Assembly (NCBI RefSeq): GCF_004345785.1
Contig: NZ_SLXI01000001.1
Coordinates: forward strand, 186,001-250,000
From: Bisgaardia hudsonensis
GTDB lineage: Bacteria > Pseudomonadota > Gammaproteobacteria > Enterobacterales > Pasteurellaceae
Direction of reading: 5' to 3'
DNA length: 64,000 bases
The stretch's first letter is position 1; the number at the start of each line of letters is the position of its first letter. The position numbers and the translations under genes were made by a program. Shown here one piece after another: positions 42,922-50,863 of the stretch. Under the pieces are notes generated by a model. It made no database searches, was not told the DNA's origin, and saw only the letters and a program-made list of their open reading frames with translations.

Positions 42922-44268
42922 TTAATTTTTTACTTTCCAATATCCATTTTTAGCGTTACCAATATATTCTAATTTCCCTTCGCTTTGGAGTTTGGATATA
43001 TCTCTTTTAATTGTCGCTATACTCACATTTAATTCTTGTGATAATTCAGCTCGAGTAATATTAGGTTTTGCTAATAAGATTTCGTAAATTTTATGTTGTC
43101 TTTCTGATAAATTAAGTTTTTGAACGACATTTTGGGGCTCATTTTGGGGCTCATTTTGGGGCTCATTTTGGGGCTCATTTATACTGACATAATTTCGATT
43201 AAATAATGTAACAATAATACCATTATCGGAAATGTAAAAATTAGGTTGTTTTTCAAAGTCTCGATATTCAGAAAAAATACGTCTAATCCCTGAAGCATAA
43301 TTTTCAATATAATCCCCTTTATCAAGAGCATTTACAACAATAGGATTTCTTTTGGCAACCATTCCTTCTTTGATATTTTCAAATGAAAGTCCATCAGGTA
43401 AACTTCCTGGAGAATAAATTCGCACTTTATCATCAAAAAATTCAATTTTAATATCGCCACTTAATGTCCAATCTCGGTGGCAGTAGCAATTTACAATGGC
43501 TTCCCGCAACGCTTGTTCTGGGTAATCTAAGTATTCTTCTCGTTGTGGTTTACCCGTGATAATAATTTTTTTTCTATTTGATAAATTGGAAAAGTATAAA
43601 ATATTATCAATTTGCTCGGCTATCGAGCCAGTAAATTCTTTTTTATCCAAAAAAGTATTCACATTTGTCCCTTGAAATACCGCAAATTTTGTAATGGTAG
43701 GATTTTGATCACTTAACAATAATGCGGCGTTATTAAATTCTGATGATTTATTTATTAACATTAATCCATATAAATCAAATTTAAGATGATTTTTGGTAAA
43801 TTTATTCTGTAAATATTTGAATGTTAATCCTTGCTCTTTTGAGATAAGGCGTTCATATTCGTGAGATTTAGAGCTTAGCATCATTCTTTGTATTTCTGGC
43901 AAACTTGCTATTCTCTTTGTACTACCCACTCGAACATACACACCTTTTGAATTAAACCCTTCGCCATCTTTGTAGTAATAAGGTTTTTCAACACCTTTTT
44001 TAATCTCTATTCTAAAAGGTTTTTCATTTGGGTAAGTAAAAATTAAATGACTAACATCGGGATAAAAAGCATTGGTAATCCAATTGGAAATTTTTTCTTC
44101 CCAATTTTTCGAATTGGTACGAGTTATTTCTTCGTTATATATTCCATTATCATCAACACCCAATAGAATTGTACCACCTTCAGAGTTTAAGAAAGCCACA
44201 ATCTCTGCTTTAAAATGATTTTCTTTTTTGGGAATATCTAATTTAAATTCTTTATTTTTATCTTCCAA
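42922..44268 (-). CDS. AlbA_2-domain ATP-binding regulator-like protein with C-terminal HTH
   Basis: A 448-residue protein. Residues about 5-120 look like an AlbA_2/Schlafen-type domain (FLNSEGGTILLGVDDNGIY); residues about 240-345 match the HATPase_c_4 region (EQALREAIVNCYCHRDW...RIYSPGSLP); a low-complexity linker with QNEP repeats (about residues 363-380) leads to a winged-helix HTH (NITRAELSQELNVSIATIKRDI). Such COG2865-type proteins are thought to be regulators, some in defence or mobile contexts; function is unproven. It sits inverted between thiP and thiQ and contains no uptake signal. Confidence 0.8.
   Translation of the reverse strand: MEDKNKEFKLDIPKKENHFKAEIVAFLNSEGGTILLGVDDNGIYNEEITRTNSKNWEEKISNWITNAFYPDVSHLIFTYPNEKPFRIEIKKGVEKPYYYKDGEGFNSKGVYVRVGSTKRIASLPEIQRMMLSSKSHEYERLISKEQGLTFKYLQNKFTKNHLKFDLYGLMLINKSSEFNNAALLLSDQNPTITKFAVFQGTNVNTFLDKKEFTGSIAEQIDNILYFSNLSNRKKIIITGKPQREEYLDYPEQALREAIVNCYCHRDWTLSGDIKIEFFDDKVRIYSPGSLPDGLSFENIKEGMVAKRNPIVVNALDKGDYIENYASGIRRIFSEYRDFEKQPNFYISDNGIIVTLFNRNYVSINEPQNEPQNEPQNEPQNVVQKLNLSERQHKIYEILLAKPNITRAELSQELNVSIATIKRDISKLQSEGKLEYIGNAKNGYWKVKN
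43134..43181 (-). repeat. Four 12-base tandem repeats encoding QNEP units
   Basis: The unit GGGGCTCATTTT on the plus strand occurs four times (the last ending in A). It encodes Gln-Asn-Glu-Pro repeats in the linker before the HTH. Length changes by whole units keep the frame. Confidence 0.95.
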
Positions 44269-44387
44269 TTGGTATTCTCTTCATTGATATATGAATAAAG
44301 CTAACAATATAAATTACATTTCAACACTAGAAAGAAGTGTATAATTTTTATAAACTCAATAATAAATCTAATCCCAATAGTAACATA

Positions 44388-44401
44388 ATAGCGAATAAAA
44401 A
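44388..44401. repeat. Right copy of imperfect 14-base direct repeat
   Basis: ATAGCGAATAAAAA, directly before the thiQ ATG; 13 of 14 bases match the copy over the thiP stop. Consistent with a target duplication or a duplicated junction from recombination. Confidence 0.75.
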
Positions 44402-45034
44402 ATGATAAAACTAAACACCTTTTTTGATTATCCTGAAATGCCAATGTATTTTGATTTGCATATCAAACCGCAACAAAAAGTGGCGATTATTGGCGAAAGT
44501 GGGGCTGGGAAAAGCACTTTACTGAATTTAATTGCAGGCTTTGAAAAAGCCGATCGTGGAGAAATTTGGCTAAATGGCGAAAATCATTCCTATTCTTTTC
44601 CCGCAGAACGACCAGTATCAATTTTATTTCAAGATAATAATTTATTTACACATTTGACGGTACAACAGAATATCGCATTAGGTATTAAGCCTAACTTAAA
44701 ACTTTCTTCTATTGAATTAGAAAGAATGAATGAAGTGGCAAGTGCGGTCGGATTGCAAGCACTTTTACATCGCCTACCGAATGAACTTTCAGGCGGACAA
44801 AAGCAACGGGTAGCACTTGCACGTTGTTTATTAAGAGATAAGCCGATTTTATTATTAGATGAACCTTTTTCAGCACTTGATCCACAGCTACGTTTAGAAA
44901 TGTTAAATTTAATTGAACAATTATCTAATGATAAAAAATTAACCTTAGTTATTGTTACCCATCAGCCAGATGAGCTGAATGGAAAAATTGATCGCATTCT
45001 AAAAATTAATGCTGGTAGGGTTAGCGATTTTTAA
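44402..45034 (+). CDS. thiQ: Thiamine ABC transporter ATP-binding protein
   Basis: A 210-residue ABC ATPase: Walker [10 protein letters not shown] at 31-39, signature LSGGQKQR, Walker [14 protein letters not shown]. It completes the ThiBPQ importer. It is separated from thiP by the inverted AlbA_2 gene, so it must be read through antisense to that gene or from a new promoter in 44269-44401; no strong promoter is obvious and the ribosome site is poor (GCGAATAAAAA). An uptake signal is at 44740. Confidence 0.93.
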   Translation: MIKLNTFFDYPEMPMYFDLHIKPQQKVAIIGESGAGKSTLLNLIAGFEKADRGEIWLNGENHSYSFPAERPVSILFQDNNLFTHLTVQQNIALGIKPNLKLSSIELERMNEVASAVGLQALLHRLPNELSGGQKQRVALARCLLRDKPILLLDEPFSALDPQLRLEMLNLIEQLSNDKKLTLVIVTHQPDELNGKIDRILKINAGRVSDF

Positions 45035-45096
45035 TCTTTAAGGGTAGAATAAACCGAAATTTATTTGATAAAAAATTAATGGACTAAGGACGTGCT

Positions 45097-46107
45097 ATGT
45101 TAAATACAACTATTCAAATTCCTTCATTAACACCACATCCCACATTGGAATATTGGTCAGTATGTAAGGTGGAAGCTTTATTTGAAACCCCATTTTTAGA
45201 GTTAATTTATCGTGCTGCTCAAGTTCATCGTGAAAATTTTAATCCGCAAGCAATTCAATTATCTACCTTAATGTCCATTAAAACAGGCGGTTGTCCTGAA
45301 GATTGTGGATATTGTCCGCAGTCTGCACGCTATCATACTGGCGTACAAAATCAGCAACTGATAGATGTAAATGAAATTGTTGAGAAAGCAAAAATAGCAA
45401 AATCTCGTGGGGCAGGGCGTTTTTGTATGGGGGCGGCTTGGCGTGGTCCGAAGCCGAAAGATATTCAAAAAATTACGGAAATTATTAAAGCGGTAAAAGA
45501 TTTAGGCTTAGAAACTTGTGGGACTTTTGGATTGTTGCAAGACGGAATGGCAGAAGATTTAAAAGAGGCTGGCTTAGATTATTACAACCATAACCTTGAT
45601 ACCGCACCAGAACATTATAAAAAAATTATCGGCACAAGGGATTTTGATGATCGCATTAATACGTTAGGTAAAGTGCGTAAGGCAGGGTTAAAAGTATGCT
45701 GTGGTGGCATTGTGGGAATGAATGAAACACGTAAAGAAAGAGCGAGTTTTATTGCCAGCCTTGCCAATCTCGATCCACAACCTGAATCTGTCCCGATTAA
45801 TCAGTTAGTTAAAGTTGAAGGCACGCCATTAGCTGATGCACAGGAATTAGATTGGACGGAGTTTGTGCGTACAGTAGCCGTTGCTCGTATTGTAATGCCA
45901 AAAAGTTATGTGCGTTTGTCGGCTGGGCGTCAAGGAATGAGCGAAGAAATGCAAGCAATGTGCTTTATGGCAGGAGCAAATTCCATTTTTTATGGTGATA
46001 AATTGTTGGTTACTGGAAATCCAGAAGAAGATGGCGACCAATTACTTATGGCAAAATTGGATTTAGAACCAGAAACAGAAGAAAATAGGTTGATAAAAGA
46101 AGATTAA
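45097..46107 (+). CDS. bioB: Biotin synthase
   Basis: A 336-residue radical-SAM enzyme inserting sulfur into dethiobiotin. The 4Fe-4S cluster cysteines are C66, C70 and C73 (CPEDCGYC); [11 protein letters not shown]-type text (here [15 protein letters not shown]) and YNHNLDT are family motifs, and the arginine of RLSAGR binds the second cluster region. It starts 62 bases after thiQ with a weak AGGACG site. No other biotin gene is in the window. Confidence 0.96.
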   Translation: MLNTTIQIPSLTPHPTLEYWSVCKVEALFETPFLELIYRAAQVHRENFNPQAIQLSTLMSIKTGGCPEDCGYCPQSARYHTGVQNQQLIDVNEIVEKAKIAKSRGAGRFCMGAAWRGPKPKDIQKITEIIKAVKDLGLETCGTFGLLQDGMAEDLKEAGLDYYNHNLDTAPEHYKKIIGTRDFDDRINTLGKVRKAGLKVCCGGIVGMNETRKERASFIASLANLDPQPESVPINQLVKVEGTPLADAQELDWTEFVRTVAVARIVMPKSYVRLSAGRQGMSEEMQAMCFMAGANSIFYGDKLLVTGNPEEDGDQLLMAKLDLEPETEENRLIKED

Positions 46108-46169
46108 TTTTATTTTGATATGATTTTAATAAAGAAAATTTTTAATAAGCATTAAGTATATAGTAAAAA

Positions 46170-46200
46170 AACAGTCATTATTTAATTAAATATGGCTGTT
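46170..46200 (+). terminator. Probable terminator after bioB
   Basis: AACAGTCAT / ATGGCTGTT (one U-G) with a 13-base AT loop and CTTTATTT after it. The fit is moderate. Confidence 0.55.
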
Positions 46201-46597
46201 CTTTATTTAATTTAAAATCAAATTTTGTGATCAACTTCTCAAAATATAAATTATTATTTATTTTAAATCAAAAACTTGAAGTAATAATTCACAAGAGTAT
46301 TTTTGATTATAAATCAATTAGTTATTTTTTATTTAGCTTGTTTTTATAATAATTAAAATATTATTCAAATGGAGCTAATATTTAACTTATTGTTTTTATT
46401 GGTTTTTATATTTATTGAAAAAAGTTCCCGAGTATTGACAAAAAAATTATATTTAAATATCATCCGTCACCGAAGAGGAGAGATTTAGGATAAATCCTTT
46501 TCACTTCTAAAATATTTTTTTATACACATAAGTCGATTAAATAATTGTTATTTAGTCAAAGTAATTAAAGTTCCAAGAATAAAAAAGGAAGTAAATT
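46201..46597 (+). promoter_or_regulatory. Upstream region of the first porin gene
   Basis: About 400 AT-rich bases without a gene. A TTGACA -35 box (46435-46440) and TATCAT -10 box (46458-46463) with exactly 17 bases between them give a strong promoter and a 5' leader of about 130 bases containing GAAGAGGAGAGA and a small AGGATAAATCCT palindrome. A CRP-like match (TGTGA-N6-TCTCA, 46226-46241) lies far upstream. Confidence 0.6.
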
Positions 46598-47554
46598 ATG
46601 AAAAAGACTCTAGTTGCATTAGCAGTAGCTGCAGTAGCAGCAACATCAGCAAACGCTGCGGTAGTATATAACCAAGATGGTACTAAAGTAGATGTTGGCG
46701 GTTCTCTTCGTTTAGTGTTAGAAAAAGAAACAGATAAACGTGCAGATTTAAACGACAATGGATCTCGTGTTAAAGTTAAAGGAACACATGATTTAGGTGA
46801 AGGTTTATCAGCTTTAGGTTATGTTGAGCTAGGTTTCAAAGGTGATTTCGGTTCTGAAGGTGTAACTACTCGTCGTTTATACGCTGGTTTTGAGCATGCA
46901 GATATCGGTACATTAACATTCGGTAAACAGTTAACTAATGCTGATAACTTTGGTGTTGCAGATCCTACTTATAAATTTGGTGGGCTTTGGACTGGTCATT
47001 TCCACGATGCAGGAAATAAAGTAATTCACTTTGCTTCTAAGAAATATAGTGGTTTTAGTTTTGGTGCCGACTATGTATTTGGCAAAGCAGATAAAAAAGA
47101 CGTATATGGTAATAAAGTAGCTAAAAATGACGCTTATATTTTAGGTGCATTCTATGATAATACTTACGACAACGGCGTAAATGTAAAAGCTGAATTAGGT
47201 TATACTTACTCAAATGTTGCTGCAAATGAAAAATCAAAAGCATTAAAAGCAGCATTAGGTGCGGGCTATAATGGGTTCTTCTTAGGTGTTGACTATGCTC
47301 AAACTAAGGTAACTAAAAAAGAGAAAAATAAAGGTTTCCAAGTTGGAGCTAGCTACCAAGTTACTGATATGGCAAAACTTTATTCTGCTTATAGACAAAC
47401 AGAGCAGGCAAAAGTTAAAACTAAAGAGTTTGCTTTGGGTGTAGGTTACAAATTGCATAAACAAGTTGAAACTTTCGTAGAGTATAATACTTCAAAACTT
47501 AAAGATGCTAAACGTAATAACAAAGTTTATGCTGGATTACGTGTACACTTCTAA
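46598..47554 (+). CDS. Outer-membrane porin, OmpH/P2 type (first of tandem pair)
   Basis: A 318-residue porin precursor: signal peptide MKKTLVALAVAAVAATSANA, mature start AVVYNQDGTKVDVGGS, the PEFG-like loop-3 area after RRLYAGFEHADIGTLTFGKQL, and a terminal GLRVHF ending in Phe. This is the general diffusion porin of Pasteurellaceae. AAGGAAGT precedes the ATG. A paralogue follows 248 bases on, each with its own promoter and terminator. Confidence 0.93.
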   Translation: MKKTLVALAVAAVAATSANAAVVYNQDGTKVDVGGSLRLVLEKETDKRADLNDNGSRVKVKGTHDLGEGLSALGYVELGFKGDFGSEGVTTRRLYAGFEHADIGTLTFGKQLTNADNFGVADPTYKFGGLWTGHFHDAGNKVIHFASKKYSGFSFGADYVFGKADKKDVYGNKVAKNDAYILGAFYDNTYDNGVNVKAELGYTYSNVAANEKSKALKAALGAGYNGFFLGVDYAQTKVTKKEKNKGFQVGASYQVTDMAKLYSAYRQTEQAKVKTKEFALGVGYKLHKQVETFVEYNTSKLKDAKRNNKVYAGLRVHF

Positions 47555-47588
47555 TTAAAACATTAACTGTTTTATTAATGTTTTGTTG

Positions 47589-47617
47589 ACCCATAGCCTT
47601 AGGTTATGGGTTTTTTT
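47589..47617 (+). terminator. Terminator after the first porin
   Basis: ACCCATA / TATGGGT, with partial pairing in the loop, followed by T7. Confidence 0.82.
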
Positions 47618-47657
47618 GGTTCTAAATATTTAATTAATAACCACTCCTATCTAAAAA

Positions 47658-47673
47658 CGTGATATAAATCACA
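47658..47673 (+). promoter_or_regulatory. Candidate CRP site before the second porin
   Basis: CGTGA-TATAAA-TCACA matches the CRP consensus at nine of ten positions and ends 9 bases before the -35 box of the second porin, a good activation distance. Confidence 0.6.
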
Positions 47674-47681
47674 AAATCTTA

Positions 47682-47711
47682 TTGACAGTATTATTTTTCT
47701 TTGCCAATATA
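47682..47711 (+). promoter_or_regulatory. Promoter of the second porin
   Basis: TTGACA at 47682-47687 with CAATAT or AATATA 17-18 bases downstream. The leader to the ATG is about 85 bases. Confidence 0.6.
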
Positions 47712-47802
47712 CGAAACACTTCCAAATGAAGTGGCTTTGACCGTTTATTGACTAAATGGTTCAATTTAATCTTATTAAAACTGATTCTGAAAGGAATTTA
47801 TT

Positions 47803-48882
47803 ATGAAAAAGACATTAGTAGCATTAACAGTCGCTGCTTTCGCAGCAACCGCAGCAAATGCAGCAGTGGTTTATAATCAAGATGGTACAAAAGTAGAAGT
47901 TTCAGGTTCTGCTCGTGTAGCATTAGGTAAATTTGGTAAGGATCAACGTGCTGATTTACGTAATGATGGTTCACGTTTAATTTTTAAAGCAGAACACGAA
48001 TTAGGTAATGGCTTAAAAGCATTAGCTGGCTATGAGTTACGTTTTAAAGGTGGTGTTGATAGCGATAATGATACGCCTGATACTAAAGATGATGATGAAT
48101 CGTCTAACACTTTTGGTTCACCGGAAACAAATAAATTATATGCTGGTTTAGCATATGATGCAGTAGGTACATTGACTTTTGGTAAACAAGCAACTACTGC
48201 TGATGATGTTTCTTTATCTGATTTTGCTTATATCTGGGGCGGAAATAACAATTTAGTAGATGCAGATAATAAAGTTGTTAAATTTAAATCAGCTGAATGG
48301 AGCGGTTTCAGTTTTGGTACTGACTATTTATTCGGTGATTCAAGTAAACAAAGAACAGCAATGGGTGCTACTGAATTAAAATTAAAATATGGTTATGGCG
48401 TTTCTCTATTCTATACTCGTGATTTAGCAGAAGATTTAGCATTAAATTTAGCCGCTGGTTATGGGGTTTATCGTTTTGATAATGAAACAACAACTAATAC
48501 CGTTGCTAAAGATACTTCTTGGAGAACATCAGCTCAAATCGTTTATGGTCCAGCTTCATTTGGCGTTGAGTATGGTCAAACTGGTCATAAAGAAAATGAT
48601 GTAAAAACTCAAACGGATCGTAGCTTGTTAGTTGGTGCCTCTTATCAAGTAATTGAACCATCAAAAGTTTATTTACAATGGCAACGTAATCAAACTAAAT
48701 TTGATCAAAGTCCTGTAGATAATAAAGAAACTGAAAATGTTTATATCGTAGGTGCAGATTATAAATTCACTAAAAATGTTGTAACATTTGTTGAATATGC
48801 ACGTTCTACTACTAAAGTAGAGGGTGTTGATAATAAAGAAAAAGAAAATAAATACGCAGCAGGTTTACGCGTATATTTCTAA
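47803..48882 (+). CDS. Outer-membrane porin, OmpH/P2 type (second of tandem pair)
   Basis: A 359-residue porin precursor: signal peptide MKKTLVALTVAAFAATAANA, then AVVYNQDGTKVEVSGSARVAL and a C-terminal GLRVYF. It is longer than its neighbour by 41 residues, partly through an acidic surface-loop insert (about residues 86-105, rich in Asp and Thr). The first 30 residues nearly match the first porin, the loops do not, as expected of a duplicated and diverged pair. A CRP-like site upstream suggests carbon-dependent control. Confidence 0.93.
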   Translation: MKKTLVALTVAAFAATAANAAVVYNQDGTKVEVSGSARVALGKFGKDQRADLRNDGSRLIFKAEHELGNGLKALAGYELRFKGGVDSDNDTPDTKDDDESSNTFGSPETNKLYAGLAYDAVGTLTFGKQATTADDVSLSDFAYIWGGNNNLVDADNKVVKFKSAEWSGFSFGTDYLFGDSSKQRTAMGATELKLKYGYGVSLFYTRDLAEDLALNLAAGYGVYRFDNETTTNTVAKDTSWRTSAQIVYGPASFGVEYGQTGHKENDVKTQTDRSLLVGASYQVIEPSKVYLQWQRNQTKFDQSPVDNKETENVYIVGADYKFTKNVVTFVEYARSTTKVEGVDNKEKENKYAAGLRVYF

Positions 48883-48907
48883 TATTTACTTATAAATATT
48901 TTGACAT

Positions 48908-48937
48908 AAAAAACAGCTCTTTGAGAGCTGTTTTTTT
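48908..48937. terminator. Terminator between the second porin and the secreted orphan
   Basis: AAAAACAGCTCT / AGAGCTGTTTTT with a 3-base loop and T run; A and T flanks allow use in both directions. Confidence 0.85.
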
Positions 48938-48946
48938 ATGTTTGTT

Positions 48947-49471
48947 TTAATTACTTGTTTTTAATCTTTTACAGGATCCCGCATATTTCTTATCTCCAAT
49001 TAATTGATCAAAGGTAAATTGATTTTTTTCTATTTGGTTAATTTTGAAATTTATTCCTTGATTTGAATTTAATCCATCTAGTAAATGTTGTTTTAGTTGA
49101 CGTTCTTTTTCCGCATAATTTTTATCTGCTTTTAATCGCTGTATTATAAAATCAGGGTGCATTGATATCATCGTATAGCTTCCTGTTTCGGATAGTATAT
49201 CGTTATTTATTGTCCAGTTACCAGTATGGGAGGTTTCATAAACAAACTCATTATTTATAAAAATATAGCCAATACCAAAGCTTGTACCATTTTTATCAAA
49301 TTCTAATTTATCAAGTGTTTTTAGATTTAATTTTGTATCATAAACAATAAGACACTTCCATTCTCCAGTAATTTGATTTGCTGAAACACTATTTTCGAGA
49401 GCTATACTTTGTGTTGTAGAGAATAAACTAGCAAATAAAAAATAACTTGTTAATAATATTGATTTTTTCAT
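48947..49471 (-). CDS. Exported protein of unknown function
   Basis: A 174-residue protein I do not recognise. A signal peptide of about 24 residues (KKSILLTSYFLFASLFSTTQ...) is followed by a probably beta-rich domain (GEWKCLIVYDTKLNLKTLDKL-like start; GNWTINNDILSETGSY), with one cysteine early (in WKC) and one at the end (GSCKR) that could pair as a disulfide. No lipobox is seen. Its start overlaps the rluC stop by one base, suggesting one transcript. Confidence 0.65.
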   Translation of the reverse strand: MKKSILLTSYFLFASLFSTTQSIALENSVSANQITGEWKCLIVYDTKLNLKTLDKLEFDKNGTSFGIGYIFINNEFVYETSHTGNWTINNDILSETGSYTMISMHPDFIIQRLKADKNYAEKERQLKQHLLDGLNSNQGINFKINQIEKNQFTFDQLIGDKKYAGSCKRLKTSN

Positions 49472-50442
49472 TAAAAATTATCTCTGAGTTGTTTGAGTAT
49501 ATTTTTCATTTTATCATCTAATTGTGCTGTTAAGCATAGTTTATCTTCTGTTCTAGGATGTGAGAATCGAATCGAATAAGAGTGTAAAAATAGACGATTT
49601 AAACCGAACGTTTCCATTTGTTGATCAAATTCTTTATCGCCATATTTATCATCTAATGCGATGGGGTGACCTGCATATTGGGTATGTACGCGAATTTGAT
49701 GAGTGCGACCTGTTACTGGAGAGGCTTTAATTAATGTACTATTTTGATAACGTTCTTCGATTGAAAAACGTGTTTCAGAGGGTTTTCCTTGTTCATTTAC
49801 TCGTACAATACGTTCGCCACTTGATAACTCATTTTTTAATAATGGTGCTTTAATCACTTTACAATGGGATTGCCATTGACCACGAACTAAGGCGAGATAA
49901 TCCTTTTGAATAGTTTTGTCTCGTAGTTGTTGGTGTAGGTTTCTTAATGCTGAGCGTTTTTTAGCGATAAGTAGGATTCCAGATGTATCACGGTCTAGCC
50001 TGTGAACTAATTCTAAAAAACGTGCCTCTGGTCTTAATGCTCTTAATGCTTCAATTACTCCAAAATTTAAACCACTTCCACCATGTACCGCAATGCCAGA
50101 TGGTTTATTCAAGACTAACAATACATCATCTTCAAAGATAATTTGTTTTTCTAATTCTGCTACTTTATTGAGTTTATTTGAAATTGGTGCTTGGATTTTT
50201 TCAGATATTCTTACTGGTGGAATACGGATAATATCTTTAGCTTGTAATTTATATTCAGGTTTTATTCTTCCTTTATTAACTCGCACTTCGCCTTTTCTGA
50301 TAATGCGATAAATTAAACTTTTAGGTACACCTTTGAGTTTATTAATAAGAAAGTTATCAATGCGTTGTTCTGCTTCATCAGAATTGATAGTAACGAATGT
50401 CACACTTTGATTAATGACTTTTTGTTGATTTGTTTCGCCCAT
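49471..50442 (-). CDS. rluC: 23S rRNA pseudouridine synthase RluC
   Basis: A 323-residue enzyme expected to modify U955, U2504 and U2580 of 23S rRNA. An S4 domain (about residues 24-85) precedes the RluA-family catalytic core; the catalytic aspartate is in HRLDRDTSG, and GRTHQIRVH follows. Its neighbour across a 421-base divergent region is rne, as in E. coli. Confidence 0.94.
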   Translation of the reverse strand: MGETNQQKVINQSVTFVTINSDEAEQRIDNFLINKLKGVPKSLIYRIIRKGEVRVNKGRIKPEYKLQAKDIIRIPPVRISEKIQAPISNKLNKVAELEKQIIFEDDVLLVLNKPSGIAVHGGSGLNFGVIEALRALRPEARFLELVHRLDRDTSGILLIAKKRSALRNLHQQLRDKTIQKDYLALVRGQWQSHCKVIKAPLLKNELSSGERIVRVNEQGKPSETRFSIEERYQNSTLIKASPVTGRTHQIRVHTQYAGHPIALDDKYGDKEFDQQMETFGLNRLFLHSYSIRFSHPRTEDKLCLTAQLDDKMKNILKQLRDNF

Positions 50443-50863
50443 ATTTAGTTTATTAATTTATATGACAATATTGTTGTTCTATCATAACATAAAAAAATTG
50501 AATTACCTTGCCAAAATTCTTTTATCAAGGGATAATAAGGCGTATTTTTAGGTTAAAAAGTTACCTAAAATAATTTGGTTATTATTGATTTATTTATTAA
50601 TGCAGCGAATGGCATAAGACATTAATAATTCAATAATTTTTAAAATAAGAATAACTGTATGCTTACAAAATTATGAGTAGAACGATAAATTTTGTTTGTA
50701 CCAAAATGATGAAATAAAAACACTATTTTTTGGTAACGTAATTAAAGCACCCAGCAGTTGACAGTCGAGAGATTGACATACTGTGACAGACACGAGGTCA
50801 ATTACGAAGCAGAAGTGCGGTTATTTTTATGCTCGTTTTAATAATGAAAATAAGAGAATTTTA
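50443..50863 (+). promoter_or_regulatory. rluC-rne divergent region with long rne leader
   Basis: These 421 bases hold no gene. In E. coli the long rne 5' leader folds into stem-loops by which RNase E limits its own mRNA. Here TTTTAGGT / ACCTAAAA (about 50546-50570) is the clearest hairpin; an uptake signal lies at 50813-50821. A GTG-started extension of the rne frame into this region is judged not real. Confidence 0.5.

Noticed and set aside
43134-43181. CRISPR-like array
   Set aside because: The repeats are directly adjacent 12-mers in a coding region, without spacers.
50783-50863. N-terminal extension of the rne frame from a GTG
   Set aside because: The extension includes an uptake signal and low-complexity text; the ATG at 50864 gives the conserved N-terminus.
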